DNA of 64,000 nt from Leptospira sp. WS92.C1. GTDB lineage: Bacteria; Spirochaetota; Leptospiria; Leptospirales; Leptospiraceae. Positions 22,624-32,579 of the stretch are shown piece by piece (within the stretch, counting starts at the first letter, position 1; each line of letters starts with the position of its first letter). The stretch lies in the NCBI RefSeq assembly GCF_040833975.1, contig NZ_CP162130.1:1872501-1936500 (forward strand), read 5' to 3'. A program made the translations under genes and the position numbers. Below the pieces are notes generated by a model. It did no database searches. It saw only the letters and a list, made by a program, of their open reading frames with translations, and had not been told where the DNA came from.

Positions 22624-23393
22624 AAGTATAGGCTTTTTTCTTCGAGTCTTGAGAGAAGAAACGCGGTTGCCGTTTCGGTTCTCAAAACCTGTTTGGAAAG
22701 ATTGACTCGGCAAAAATCATTTTGTTTCCAGAACTCGATTTCGCTCCGAACAAATCCACTTTCGGGGCCGATCGCGACTAAAATGCGAATCAGTTTTTCT
22801 TTTCGGATTTGAGTATTTACAATTCCGTCCTTGATGTATTTTGAGACGGAGTCGCCTTTACGATCGAGTAAAAATCGAAACTCAAATTTTTTTTCCTGAA
22901 GGGTTTGTTCGAGAATTTCATTCGGCTTGCGATTGAAATCCAAGCGTATACTAGGAAGAAAGATATTTTTTCCCTGTTCCATTCCTTCGATCAGTTCAGA
23001 TTCCATCTCCGGTGGATTCCAAACGGGGGATGTAAGGTAGTCCTTTCTTGAATTTTGGGTAAGAAAAAATGTGATGGATCGGACCCCCCAAGTTCCCGCG
23101 AGTTGAAGAATTTTTCGGACTGTGGGAGGACGATTGATCGCGAGTAAAACGTGAACTTCCGGAATACGAGGAAGGGGAGAAAGGATAGGGCGATACGTTC
23201 CGAGAATTTCCTGATGACTCGATTCTAAAATTTTAAAACTTCCCAAACTTTGATCGATCAAACCAGCCCTTAAATAGGAACCGGATTCTTTTTTCAAAAT
23301 CGTAGTTATATGTTTTATTTTGTTCGGGTCTTGGATCAAAAAACGATTTGAGTTTTCTAACCTCCATTCTTCTTTACAAACGAGCAGGTTCAA
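22620..23393 (-). CDS. rsmE: 16S rRNA m3U1498 methyltransferase RsmE
   Basis: A 257-residue SPOUT-class methyltransferase. The C-terminal half holds the knot motifs ILVAIGPESGFVRSEIEFW near residue 205 and VLRTETATAFLLSRL near 237, both typical of RsmE. The N-terminal PUA-like part includes KIKHITTILKKESGSYLRAG. The enzyme methylates U1498 of 16S rRNA using SAM. The gene lies 15 bases after the zinc-ribbon gene on the same strand. Confidence 0.85.
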   Translation of the reverse strand: MNLLVCKEEWRLENSNRFLIQDPNKIKHITTILKKESGSYLRAGLIDQSLGSFKILESSHQEILGTYRPILSPLPRIPEVHVLLAINRPPTVRKILQLAGTWGVRSITFFLTQNSRKDYLTSPVWNPPEMESELIEGMEQGKNIFLPSIRLDFNRKPNEILEQTLQEKKFEFRFLLDRKGDSVSKYIKDGIVNTQIRKEKLIRILVAIGPESGFVRSEIEFWKQNDFCRVNLSKQVLRTETATAFLLSRLEEKSLYF

Positions 23394-23408
23394 TGTGAGA
23401 AATGAAGG

Positions 23409-23885
23409 TCAGATTTGAAATCTGGGAACGGTTTCTTCCGGCTGAACCGGGTTAGAAGGTTCCAAAGGCTGTTCTTCGGGTACAATTTCCGGGAGCTCTC
23501 GGCTATTTTTCGAATCGGGGATGTTCTCGTTAAAGGGAGGAAAAAAGCAGGTTCGTACGATTCCGATCGCCAATAGGATGAGGAGAAGATTTTTCGCTAA
23601 CCGTTTCCCCGGTGTGCCGCCTAATGTTCCTAACTCGCCGAATCTCTGTCTAAAATTGAGAATGATGGATTTGAGCTTGTTCCAAATAAGTTCGAGAGAA
23701 CTTTTTCGATAAGGGCTTTCCTGTTTGGGATCACTTTCGAAACGTGCCGACCCATATTGATGGATGGAATCCGGGTCGAATAAAAACGATTCATAACACC
23801 GCGGACACCGGACGGTCAGTTTTCCCAAATCAATGGGAATCCTGAGTTCCGTCTGGCATCGGGGACAGGGGAGAATGGTTCGCAC
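23409..23885 (-). CDS. Zinc-ribbon protein with one membrane helix
   Basis: A 158-residue protein. The N-terminal zinc ribbon has two CPRC pairs (CPRCQTELRIPIDLGKLTVR, then CPRCYESF), like MJ0042-type zinc fingers. A membrane helix follows at about 107-125 (LLLILLAIGIVRTCFF) and then a Pro/Glu-rich tail (PEIVPEEQPLEPSNPVQPEE). The function is unknown. It lies between a probable flagellar sheath gene (three-base gap) and rsmE. Confidence 0.65.
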   Translation of the reverse strand: MRTILPCPRCQTELRIPIDLGKLTVRCPRCYESFLFDPDSIHQYGSARFESDPKQESPYRKSSLELIWNKLKSIILNFRQRFGELGTLGGTPGKRLAKNLLLILLAIGIVRTCFFPPFNENIPDSKNSRELPEIVPEEQPLEPSNPVQPEETVPRFQI

Positions 23886-23888
23886 TTT

Positions 23889-24731
<843 letters not shown>

Positions 24732-24853
24732 GTTGAAGCGGATATTTGAGTTTTATACCTGACTTTTGTCAGATACTAGAACCCTACGTGTATTATCGGA
24801 ATAATAGACTCCGGATTGAATGAATGCACTACTTTTTATTGAAAAATCAGCGA

Positions 24854-26263
24854 TTATTTCGAAGGTTCGGAGCTAGTTTCCAAATACAGTTCATACGGCG
24901 GTGGGACCGGATTCAATCCTTTTTCAATGAGATAAGAAGCCCACTTTCTTTCCACCAAATCGCAAAAATCACGGATCGTACGACCGGATTGCCCTTTGAG
25001 ACGTTCGGAAATCTGGATTCGTTCTTTTTCGGTCAGGTGAAGGGCATATGTCTCAAGAACCTTGGTCCTTTCATCCATATCGGGTAACGGAAAGTAGATG
25101 GTCCTGTCAAATCGGGAGATGAGGGCGTGATCCAGATCCTGTTTCCGATTGGTCGCGCCGATCGTAATCGAATTTCTTTGACTGCTAAATCCGTCGATTT
25201 TTCGTAGGAGCACGGAAAGAATCTTTCTGGTCGCTTCGAACATTCCTTCCTCTCTGCTTCCGGCGAGGGAATCGATCTCGTCCAAAAAAATCAAACAGGC
25301 GGGGAAGAGGGCGGCAGCGTCGAAAACATAAGCCATGTTCTGCGCGCTTTCTCCATAATATTTACTCATAATCGATTCCACAGGAACATAGATCAGCGGA
25401 AGCTCTGTCATACAAGAAACGACCCTCGCCATCGTCGTTTTGCCGACTCCGGGATCTCCTTCAAAAAGAATGGCTCTTGGGCGAGTATCCGTCGGGTATT
25501 TCCGTGTAAGTTTGGAAACTGCGGAAAGCATATCCGGGTTTTTTAAAGGAAGAATGATCGATTCTAAGATCTGTTGTTTGACACCATCATAACCGGCGAT
25601 TTGATCAAAGGTCAAGGGTCTCCCATTCTTTTCCAAGTCGAGAGGATTGAAAACTTCCACCCCAAGCCCTGCCAAAAGTTCTTCCGGTTTTGCGGCTTCC
25701 GCGACGTCTCCAGATTTGAGAAATTTAAAGAGAGAGAGTGTGGCAAATAATTCTTCCCTTGTGAAATCTCCTTTTTTGGTGATTTCGACTCGATTTTTGG
25801 TCCTGCCAGAGTAGAATCGAAATCGGATCGTATCTAAGAGATTTTTGGTTTCAAACAGATTCTCATTCAGGGCTTGGATGCAGTAGTATCCGGGTTCAAA
25901 GGTATGAATTCTCAAATTTTCTATGTGATTTTTGAGAATTTGAAGACAGTCTAAAAGAGAGGATTTGGAAATCGAAGAAACCTGAAATTCAATTTTGAGA
26001 TCCTTTTTTTCGGAAGAAACCACAGGAAAGTCTTCGTTGGAAAAACCAAGAGCCCCAAGTTCGGAATGAAGAAAACCTTTGGTTTTGGTAAAATCCACTT
26101 CGGAAACGGGAAAGTCTCCGGAGGAAGGTTCGGGTTTGGAAGCGGAGTTCAATCGTAGAATACCTCGATCAGATATGAAAATACTCTTGTAGGAATCTAG
26201 GATTCTGTCGATTTCTTTACTATCGGATTCGGTTAGGAGAAGGAAAAATGGGAGAAGGGTCAC
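24854..26263 (-). CDS. AAA+ ATPase next to fliN
   Basis: A protein of about 470 residues. The N-terminal half has no clear match. The C-terminal half is an AAA domain of the FtsH/Cdc48 class: Walker A GDPGVGKTTMARVV, Walker B ACLIFLDEIDSLAG, sensor 1 ITIGATNRKQDLD, arginine finger SRFDRTIYFP and a C-terminal helical lid (GQSGRTIRDFCDLVE). The partner is unknown. It lies between fcpB and fliN and is divergent from fliN. The frame is open to 26314, but a start there would overlap fliN by 67 bases; a GTG at 26263 shortens the overlap to 16 bases and is proposed. Confidence 0.75.
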   Translation of the reverse strand: MTLLPFFLLLTESDSKEIDRILDSYKSIFISDRGILRLNSASKPEPSSGDFPVSEVDFTKTKGFLHSELGALGFSNEDFPVVSSEKKDLKIEFQVSSISKSSLLDCLQILKNHIENLRIHTFEPGYYCIQALNENLFETKNLLDTIRFRFYSGRTKNRVEITKKGDFTREELFATLSLFKFLKSGDVAEAAKPEELLAGLGVEVFNPLDLEKNGRPLTFDQIAGYDGVKQQILESIILPLKNPDMLSAVSKLTRKYPTDTRPRAILFEGDPGVGKTTMARVVSCMTELPLIYVPVESIMSKYYGESAQNMAYVFDAAALFPACLIFLDEIDSLAGSREEGMFEATRKILSVLLRKIDGFSSQRNSITIGATNRKQDLDHALISRFDRTIYFPLPDMDERTKVLETYALHLTEKERIQISERLKGQSGRTIRDFCDLVERKWASYLIEKGLNPVPPPYELYLETSSEPSK

Positions 26264-26763
26264 TCTCGCAGGAAGATATAGACGCTCTTTTGACGGGCGG
26301 TGGTGGAGATGCACCTGTCGGAGGAGGCGGTAGCGGGTCCGATTTCAATCTCAGTGGGGAATTGGATTCTCTCTTAGGCGGAGGAGGTGACGCTCTTGGC
26401 GGCGGAGGGGGATCGGATGCACCTTCGTTTGCGGATATTTCTGCGGCCCTCGGACCTTCTGCAACCCCGACATCGGCTCCAAGGCCCTCTAGCCGTCAAT
26501 CTTCTCCGACGCAGTCTACAAACCTGAACTTACTCATGGACGTAAACCTGGCTCTGACAGTGGAGCTCGGCAGGACCAATATGTATATCAAGGACGTAAA
26601 CGGTTTGAACGAAGGAACCGTGGTCGAGTTGGATAAAAACGTTGGAGAGGATCTGGACATTCTCGCAAACGGACGTCTTGTCGGCAGAGGCAAGTTAGTT
26701 GCTATGGATGATTTTTACGGGATACAGATCACAGAAATCGTGGAACAAAGTAGAAGACTGTAA
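26248..26763 (+). CDS. fliN: Flagellar motor switch protein FliN
   Basis: A 171-residue rotor C-ring protein. The N-terminus has an EIDALL-like motif (LSQEDIDALLTGG), then a Gly-rich linker of about 70 residues. The C-terminal SpoA domain is typical (LLMDVNLALTVELGRTNMYI, LNEGTVVELDKNVGEDLDIL, ANGRLVGRGKLVAMDDFYGI). FliN, FliM and FliG form the switch that sets rotation direction. AGGAGAAGG just before the ATG fixes the start. fliM lies about 7.5 kb away, so the switch genes are split here. Confidence 0.93.
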   Translation: MGEGSLSQEDIDALLTGGGGDAPVGGGGSGSDFNLSGELDSLLGGGGDALGGGGGSDAPSFADISAALGPSATPTSAPRPSSRQSSPTQSTNLNLLMDVNLALTVELGRTNMYIKDVNGLNEGTVVELDKNVGEDLDILANGRLVGRGKLVAMDDFYGIQITEIVEQSRRL

Positions 26764-27016
26764 AACTCTAAATACGGTTTGTGGATCCTCCGTTATCGCG
26801 ACGTTATGATCCTTGCAAGACATCCGAGAAGAATGAATTGAAACACGGACCCGGTATCAAAGCCGGTTTTTCTTATTTGGGTGGCAAAATCTGAATTCTA
26901 TTTTTTGAAAATGAATTTCACCGATTCAGAATTTAAGTAGTACATCCTACAAATTCGGTGATCTACGTCGCTCTGATTGTTCCGCAAGTCTGTTTTTTCG
27001 GTTTAGAAACCCAATT

Positions 27017-27032
27017 TGTGGTAGTTCCCACA
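27017..27032 (-). repeat. Dispersed palindromic motif, copy 4 (variant)
   Basis: The minus strand reads TGTGGGAACTACCACA, keeping the GGAACT core and the palindromic arms of the copies near 3.4, 3.6 and 7.9 kb. Confidence 0.4.
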
Positions 27033-27057
27033 TTTTTCCCTGAAGAATGATTCTATC

Positions 27058-27165
27058 AATTGTTCCGACAAACTAAAAATTTTCTGAAAAGTTCTTGATG
27101 ACGGACTTAAAGTCCGTCTCAGAGTAAATTACGGAAAATCTTAATTTCTTCTCAAAGAATTTAAA
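27058..27165 (+). repeat. Diverged copy of the 111-bp dispersed repeat
   Basis: This stretch lines up along its length with the tandem unit at 41.8-42.2 kb: a TGTTCCGACAAA block, then the palindrome GACGGACTTAAAGTCCGTC (27100-27118), then AGTAAATTACGGAAAATCTT and TCTCAAAGAA. The palindrome is more perfect here than in the tandem copies. Confidence 0.6.
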
Positions 27166-27183
27166 AATACATTCAAAATCCGT

Positions 27184-28116
27184 TCAATCCTTAGAATCAC
27201 CGGATCCGAGAACCGATTTCAAAATCGAACGGAAATTCGTTAGATTCATCGGAAGAACGATTTCGGTATGTTTGCCTGAAATCTTTTCGAATTCTTTGAT
27301 AAACTTTTGGCCGATGCGTAACTTGACCGCGTCCTTTCCACCTTTGGAATTGATCGACTGAGCCAGAAGTTCGATTCCTTTTGCGGTAGCGATTGCGATG
27401 GCTTCTACTTCCTTTGCAACCCCTTCTGCTTCGTTGATCCGTTTTTGTTTTTCTCCTTCGGATTTGTTGATTGCTTCTTCCTTAAATCCGAGAGAACGGT
27501 TGATCCTTGCGTCCCGATCTCCTTCCGAAAGTGAGATTTGAGCCTTTTTTGTGATTTGCGCTTTTTTCTCTTTTTCCATCGCTTCGAGAATCGATTTTGG
27601 AGGAGTGATGTTTACGATTTCATAACGATTGACTTTGATTCCCCAGGATTCTGTTGCGAGGTCTAAGACTTCCAGGATCTTGCTGTTGATCGCGTCCCTG
27701 GTTTCGAAAGTCACATCCAAATCCATCGTTCCGATGATGGCACGCATCGTAGTCTGAGCCAATTGGGAAGACGCGAATTGATAGTCGTTGATTCCGTAGC
27801 TCGCTTTGTGAGGATCCAAAACCTTGAGATACAAAATTCCGTCCATCTCCACCTTTACGTTGTCTTTTGTGATACAGGTTTGAGGGGGAACGTCGGTCGC
27901 TTGTTCTTTTAGAGTGTGATAGTATGCGTCCTTTTCGATAAAGGGCCAGAGCAGGTGAAGACCGGCGTGCAAGGTCCTGCTGTATTTCCCAAACTTTTCG
28001 ACTACGATACAGTCCTGCGCGGAGACGATTCGGATCGAACGGTAAAGTTTATAAGCAAAGTAGATTCCGAACAAAGTCCAGAATACGGTTACAAATATGT
28101 TCTGAAAATTTTCCAT
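27184..28116 (-). CDS. SPFH/stomatin-like membrane protein (second of pair)
   Basis: A 310-residue slipin/QmcA-type protein. The N-terminal membrane helix (IFVTVFWTLFGIYFAYKLYR) is followed by the band 7 domain (VVEKFGKYSRTLHAGLHLLW, QATDVPPQTCITKDNVKVEM, ALYLKVLDP-like ILYLKVLDPHKASYGI) and a long charged coiled coil (EKEKKAQITKKAQISLSEGD). Members form oligomeric rafts in the membrane and are usually paired with NfeD. It is five bases downstream of a paralogous SPFH gene, suggesting duplication and co-expression. Confidence 0.88.
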   Translation of the reverse strand: MENFQNIFVTVFWTLFGIYFAYKLYRSIRIVSAQDCIVVEKFGKYSRTLHAGLHLLWPFIEKDAYYHTLKEQATDVPPQTCITKDNVKVEMDGILYLKVLDPHKASYGINDYQFASSQLAQTTMRAIIGTMDLDVTFETRDAINSKILEVLDLATESWGIKVNRYEIVNITPPKSILEAMEKEKKAQITKKAQISLSEGDRDARINRSLGFKEEAINKSEGEKQKRINEAEGVAKEVEAIAIATAKGIELLAQSINSKGGKDAVKLRIGQKFIKEFEKISGKHTEIVLPMNLTNFRSILKSVLGSGDSKD

Positions 28117-28121
28117 TTTGA

Positions 28122-29066
28122 TTAAGCCTCCTTTTCTTTAGGCGCTTTGATTTCAGGCAGTTTGCCGGTTAACTTGGAAAGACCTTCAAAGACCCCGGTG
28201 ATATTGGCGAGTTCCGCCGGAAGAATCGTAGTCTTGGAATGACTCATAACGGTTCCAAGTCCGGTCAGATAATCTTCCGTGATTTGTAAGTTTACCGCTT
28301 CCGAGCCTCCGTCTCTGGAGATCGATTCCGCGATCATCTGAATTCCTTTTGCTTTCGCGGCGGCGATGACTTCGATCTCCAAAGCCTTCCCGTCGGCTTC
28401 GTTGATTTTTTTCATCTTCTCCCCTTCGGAGACGTTGATCGCTTCCTCTCTTTCTCCCACCGAGCGATTGATTCTCGAAAGTTTTTCCCCTTCCGAGATC
28501 GTGATCTCCGCTCTTTTTACCCGTTCCGCTTTTACCTGTTCTTCCATTTCATGAAGAATTTCTTTCGGAGGAGAAATGTTTTTGATTTCGTATCTCGTAA
28601 CCTTGATTCCCCAGGGATCCGTCGCCTCGTCCAAAGCGCGCACAACGTGGGAATTGATATCGTCCCTCTCCGCGAATGTCTGATCCAGGATCAGTTTTCC
28701 GATTTCGGAACGAAGGGTTGTCTGAGCCAACTGCTGAGTCGCCAGCATAAAATTTTCGATCGCATAAGAGGCCTTGTAAGGATCCACCACTTTGAGATAG
28801 AGAATTCCATCCACGGAAATGGAGACGTTGTCCTTGGTGATACACATCTGCGGAGGAATGTCGATCGCGATCTCTTTCAGATTTTGTCTGTATTTTACTA
28901 CTTCGATGACAGGCCAGAGAAAATGAAACCCGGCCTCCAAAGCTCCATTAAAAACGCCGACTCTTTCGACCACAAAACAATACTGTTGCGGAACGATAAT
29001 GAACGTTTTTCGAATCAGATAGATCAACGCTATAAAGAATAACGTGAATATAAATCCTGCAGACAT
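28122..29066 (-). CDS. SPFH/stomatin-like membrane protein (first of pair)
   Basis: A 314-residue paralogue of the next gene with the same layout: membrane helix (FIFTLFFIALIYLIRKTFII), band 7 domain (VVERVGVFNGALEAGFHFLW, AIDIPPQMCITKDNVSISV, GILYLKVVDPYKASYAIENF) and coiled coil (VKAERVKRAEITISEGEKLS). It lies 36 bases after the NfeD gene, which is the usual partner. A QmcA-like role in membrane domain organisation is inferred. Confidence 0.88.
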   Translation of the reverse strand: MSAGFIFTLFFIALIYLIRKTFIIVPQQYCFVVERVGVFNGALEAGFHFLWPVIEVVKYRQNLKEIAIDIPPQMCITKDNVSISVDGILYLKVVDPYKASYAIENFMLATQQLAQTTLRSEIGKLILDQTFAERDDINSHVVRALDEATDPWGIKVTRYEIKNISPPKEILHEMEEQVKAERVKRAEITISEGEKLSRINRSVGEREEAINVSEGEKMKKINEADGKALEIEVIAAAKAKGIQMIAESISRDGGSEAVNLQITEDYLTGLGTVMSHSKTTILPAELANITGVFEGLSKLTGKLPEIKAPKEKEA

Positions 29067-29102
29067 AAATTCTCCTTTTAAATATTAAATTCAGATTTTC
29101 TT

Positions 29103-29570
29103 TTAATCTTCGGGAAGCTTTAGAGGTTCCACTAAGAATGTAAGATTGTCTCGACTCAAGATCCGAGCTTTGCTTCCTTGCGGAATCCTGTTTGTTTTAG
29201 AAATCGCATCCCATTCCACCCCTTGAAACAAAACCCTTCCTCCTTTGCGCTCAACGAGGACGTCTTTTACCACCGGTACGAGTCTTCCGATCTGATCATT
29301 TTCCGGAACCGCACGTTCGGATTGCGCCGGAAAAAATTTCCGGATCGTTTGACTCCCCGCGTAGATCAAAACGGTCGAGAGAATGGCCCAGATTCCCAAC
29401 TGCCAACCTATGGATATAGCGAAGAAATAAACTAAGGCTCCGGTTAGAATTCCGGCGGTTCCCAAGAAAGCCACGAAGGTACCCGGAATCAAAAATTCCG
29501 CAAGGATCAGTAAAATTCCGCCACCGATCCATAGAGCCATAGGAAGATTAGAAAGAAGGAAATCGGACAT
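29103..29570 (-). CDS. NfeD-like membrane protein
   Basis: A short NfeD of about 155 residues. Three or four hydrophobic helices (LPMALWIGGGILLILAEFLI, FVAFLGTAGILTGALVYFFA, GIWAILSTVLIYAG) are followed by a C-terminal OB-fold domain (IGRLVPVVKDVLVERKGGRV, then ISKTNRIPQGSKARIL). It lacks the N-terminal protease domain of long NfeD proteins. The ATG at 29570 starts just before the first helix; the frame is open to 29624. It is followed directly by two SPFH genes, the classic NfeD-slipin arrangement. Confidence 0.82.
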   Translation of the reverse strand: MSDFLLSNLPMALWIGGGILLILAEFLIPGTFVAFLGTAGILTGALVYFFAISIGWQLGIWAILSTVLIYAGSQTIRKFFPAQSERAVPENDQIGRLVPVVKDVLVERKGGRVLFQGVEWDAISKTNRIPQGSKARILSRDNLTFLVEPLKLPED

Positions 29571-29619
29571 GAAAGACGTATTCTCCAGAGTGGAACAGAA
29601 TTTTAAATTTTTTTCAGAG

Positions 29620-29654
<35 letters not shown>

Positions 29655-29681
29655 TGAGTCTGAAATATCCAGCAGAATCGC

Positions 29682-30122
29682 ATGAAAAAGAAAATTCTTT
29701 TGATCTTGGTTTTTACAATCCTTTTGCTTCAGTTTTTGCCTTTGATTCCGCCGGTTGGAAACAATTCCAACGAGATCAAGGCTCCCGATGAAGTCAAAAA
29801 AATACTGAAACGGTCCTGTTACGATTGTCATTCCGATCTTACGGTTTGGCCCTGGTATTCGAAAATTTTTCCAATCAATGTTTACCTCTATCATCACGTG
29901 GAAGAGGGAAAGACGGAGCTCAACTTTTCGGGCTGGGAGATTCTGACAAAGAAAGAACGTTCCAATCAAGGGGATTCCGTTTTGGAAACCTTGGAAGAAT
30001 CGGAGATGCCACCTACAGATTATATTTTACTCCACCCCTCCGCGAAAATTTCAAAAGAGGATTTGGAAATCCTGCAAAATTGGGTTCATACGTTGGAAGA
30101 GGATTATCATAAAGAAAAATAA
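29682..30122 (+). CDS. Haem-binding domain protein (cytochrome-like)
   Basis: A 146-residue protein with an N-terminal membrane anchor (ILLILVFTILLLQFLPLIPP) and one c-type haem site SCYDCHS near residue 47, within the context DEVKKILKRSCYDCHSDLTV and WPWYSKIFPINVYLYHHVEE. This pattern matches the small Haem_bd family. It should be periplasmic. ESEMPPTDYILLHPSAKISK carries a likely distal Met ligand. The redox partner is unknown. It is divergent from the NfeD operon. Confidence 0.78.
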   Translation: MKKKILLILVFTILLLQFLPLIPPVGNNSNEIKAPDEVKKILKRSCYDCHSDLTVWPWYSKIFPINVYLYHHVEEGKTELNFSGWEILTKKERSNQGDSVLETLEESEMPPTDYILLHPSAKISKEDLEILQNWVHTLEEDYHKEK

Positions 30123-30127
30123 GAATC

Positions 30128-30212
30128 TGTCCCAAAAGGCGACGTAAACGATGTCGCTCGTTGAAACGAATTGTTTTCCAAGCATACAATTCAGATCGCA
30201 GTATCTGGGACA
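30128..30212. repeat. Multi-hairpin element downstream of the haem-binding gene
   Basis: TGTCCCA (30128-30134) pairs with TGGGACA (30206-30212) and encloses hairpins GCGAC/GTCGC, CGTT/AACG and AATTG/CAATT. It lies between the haem-binding gene and argH. It has no poly-T, so it is not a simple terminator. Confidence 0.4.
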
Positions 30213-30294
30213 AGAACCTTGCGGCTTGACATTTTCGATAAAATAAAATTAAGTTTTAGGACACGCCGTAAAAAATAATCTGGCAAAGATTCTT

Positions 30295-31707
30295 ATGACT
30301 CAAAAAGAAAAAAAACTCTGGGGCGGAAGGTTCCAAGAAAAGGCATCCTCGATTTTGGAGAGGATCGGAGAATCCGTATCCTTTGATCACAAACTCTATC
30401 GCGAAGACATCCAAGGAAGTATCGCTCACGCAAAGATGCTCGCAAAAATCGGAATTCTAAACTCGGAAGAAGTTTCCAAGATAGAATCCTCTCTTTTACA
30501 AATCCGTTCCGAAATCGAAGAAGGAAAACTCGAATTCAAATCGGAACTCGAAGACATTCATATGCACATAGAATCCCGTCTCACCGAGCTGATCGGAGAG
30601 ACCGGAAAAAAATTACACACCGCGAGATCGAGAAATGATCAGGTCACTCAGGACATACGGTTGTTTATCTTAAATCAAGGAAAGGAAATTCTCAAATCCA
30701 TCGTTACGTTGAGAAGATCCTTGTATGAAAAAGCGAAACAGAGCGTGGATATCATCATCCCGGGTTATACACATCTCCAAGTCGCTCAGCCGATCCGTGC
30801 TTCCCAGTATTTGCTTTCCTGGTTCTGGGCCTTGGAAAGAGATCAGGAATTTTTTCGGTTCGCGCTTTTGGCCTCCGAAGAATTGGCATTGGGTTCCGGA
30901 GCCATGGCCGGGGTCAATTATCCGACCGATCGTGAATTCTTAAAAAAGGAATTGGGTCTTTCTAAAATTTCCCACAATTCCATGGACGGGGTTTCGAGCA
31001 GAGATCATATTTTAGAATTTGTATTTGCCGCTTCGCAATTGATGATTCACGCGTCGCGAATCTGCGAGGACATCATTCTATATTCTTCTCAAGAATTTGG
31101 AATTTTGAAACTGCCGGATTCGCTGACCACGGGATCTTCGATCATGCCTCAAAAGAAAAATCCGGATATCGCGGAATTGATTCGGGGAAAGGCGGGTAGG
31201 GTGATCGGAAATCTGAATCATCTTCTTGTTTTGCTAAAAGGACTTCCTTCCACTTACAACCGAGATCTTCAGGAAGATAAACTCGCCTTGTTTGATACGA
31301 TCGAAACCGTTCAAATCAGTTTGGAGGGAATCCAAGCAATGATCGAAGGTTGGGTCTGGGTTCCAGAGAGGGCAGAATCTTCTCTCAAAAACGGATTTGC
31401 TACCGCAACCGATCTCGCCGATTTTCTTGTGAATGAAAAAAAGATTCCGTTTCGAACCGCTCACGAGTTGGTGGGAATCTTAGTTGGAGTCTGTGTGAAA
31501 CAAAAAAGAACCCTTTTTGATCTGCCGGAATCGGATCGGATTTCCATTTCCGAATTTTTTGTCGGTAAGGAATACGAGGACGCGGTTTCTCTTTCTCTTT
31601 CCGCGGATAAAAAAATTTCCTACGGAGGAACTTCCCAAAAAAGACAAGAGGAGCAACTAAAAATTGCGCTGGAATCTTTAAAGCAAGCTGAAAGATTGTT
31701 TCTATGA
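30295..31707 (+). CDS. argH: Argininosuccinate lyase
   Basis: A 470-residue enzyme of the fumarase/aspartase superfamily that splits argininosuccinate into arginine and fumarate. The N-terminus [20 protein letters not shown] and the blocks [31 protein letters not shown] and the signature [20 protein letters not shown] near residue 280 (catalytic Ser loop) are all present. The start of the next gene overlaps the stop by four bases, so argH probably heads a transcript reaching fliM. Confidence 0.95.
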   Translation: MTQKEKKLWGGRFQEKASSILERIGESVSFDHKLYREDIQGSIAHAKMLAKIGILNSEEVSKIESSLLQIRSEIEEGKLEFKSELEDIHMHIESRLTELIGETGKKLHTARSRNDQVTQDIRLFILNQGKEILKSIVTLRRSLYEKAKQSVDIIIPGYTHLQVAQPIRASQYLLSWFWALERDQEFFRFALLASEELALGSGAMAGVNYPTDREFLKKELGLSKISHNSMDGVSSRDHILEFVFAASQLMIHASRICEDIILYSSQEFGILKLPDSLTTGSSIMPQKKNPDIAELIRGKAGRVIGNLNHLLVLLKGLPSTYNRDLQEDKLALFDTIETVQISLEGIQAMIEGWVWVPERAESSLKNGFATATDLADFLVNEKKIPFRTAHELVGILVGVCVKQKRTLFDLPESDRISISEFFVGKEYEDAVSLSLSADKKISYGGTSQKRQEEQLKIALESLKQAERLFL

Positions 31708-32579
31708 GAAAATTTTTAGGAATCGTACTCTTTATCTGTTTTCTGGCCTGCAACCGAAATCCGTTTGCGGAATCCAGATATCAACCCGCACCTTATACAC
31801 CTTCTTCGGTAGTTGTTCCAAGACCGGATCAAGCGATCGTTCCTTTGCCGGAAAAGCCGGCTGTGTATGCGATTTTTCTAACCACGCAGGGAAATCTAAC
31901 GGTGGAGCTTTTTGACCAAGACGCTCCCAAAACGGTTCAGAATTTTATTGATCTCGCGCAGGGCGAAAAAGAATTCTTAGCGAGAAACGGACAAAAGGTA
32001 AAAAAGCCGTTTTACGACGGACTTACATTTCACAGAGTCATCAAAGATTTTATGATCCAGGGAGGGTGTCCGAACGGGGACGGAACGGGCGGTCCAGGAT
32101 ATCGTTTTGACGACGAAATCAACGGAAAGTCCCTAGGTTTGGATAAGATCCAAGCGGGACAGGCTCCTTACTATCAATATCAATTGCAAAGAGCAGTGGC
32201 GAACGAACTGAAGATCAAAAGTCGAGAAGAAGCGGAAGCAAAACGCGAGCAACTCGAAAAGGCGTTTGAGGAAGCAAAAAAATTATCGGTACTCGAGATT
32301 CTATTTAGAACCGGATACAAATACAATGAAAACGTAAATTCCCACAAGGCGATCAAGGGAGCGCTCGCGATGGCAAACGCGGGACCGAATACGAACGGTT
32401 CTCAATTTTTTATCAATCAAGTGGATACTCCGCATCTGGATGGACTGCATACCGTGTTTGGTCAATTGGTTTCGGGCTCGGACGTCGTTGATCAAATCGT
32501 AAAAGCGGGAAATTCAAAAACTACGATTAAAAAAGTTTTGATCGTGGATAAACGATCGATTGTGAAGCCGACTTCATGA
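31704..32579 (+). CDS. Cyclophilin-type peptidyl-prolyl isomerase lipoprotein
   Basis: A 291-residue lipoprotein (signal [17 protein letters not shown], lipobox L-A-C) with a cyclophilin domain. The core is seen as [39 protein letters not shown] with the active-site Arg, and [20 protein letters not shown] plus [20 protein letters not shown]. Between these halves lies an insertion of about 75 residues with a charged helix ([19 protein letters not shown]) that usual cyclophilins lack. It is expected to help fold envelope proteins. It overlaps both argH and the next gene by four bases. Confidence 0.88.
   Translation: MRKFLGIVLFICFLACNRNPFAESRYQPAPYTPSSVVVPRPDQAIVPLPEKPAVYAIFLTTQGNLTVELFDQDAPKTVQNFIDLAQGEKEFLARNGQKVKKPFYDGLTFHRVIKDFMIQGGCPNGDGTGGPGYRFDDEINGKSLGLDKIQAGQAPYYQYQLQRAVANELKIKSREEAEAKREQLEKAFEEAKKLSVLEILFRTGYKYNENVNSHKAIKGALAMANAGPNTNGSQFFINQVDTPHLDGLHTVFGQLVSGSDVVDQIVKAGNSKTTIKKVLIVDKRSIVKPTS

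Larger units (their letters stand above)
26764..27183. other. Intergenic region with repeat elements
   Basis: About 420 bases contain no gene. A weak hairpin around two CCGG boxes followed by TTTTT (about 26849-26871) may end fliN transcription. A palindromic motif is at 27017-27032, and a diverged copy of the 111-bp repeat found at 41.8-42.2 kb is at about 27058-27165. The rest shows nothing clear. Confidence 0.5.

Noticed and set aside
26264..26314. Longest start for the AAA+ ATPase
   Set aside because: It lies inside fliN, which has a strong ribosome site and a good N-terminal motif.
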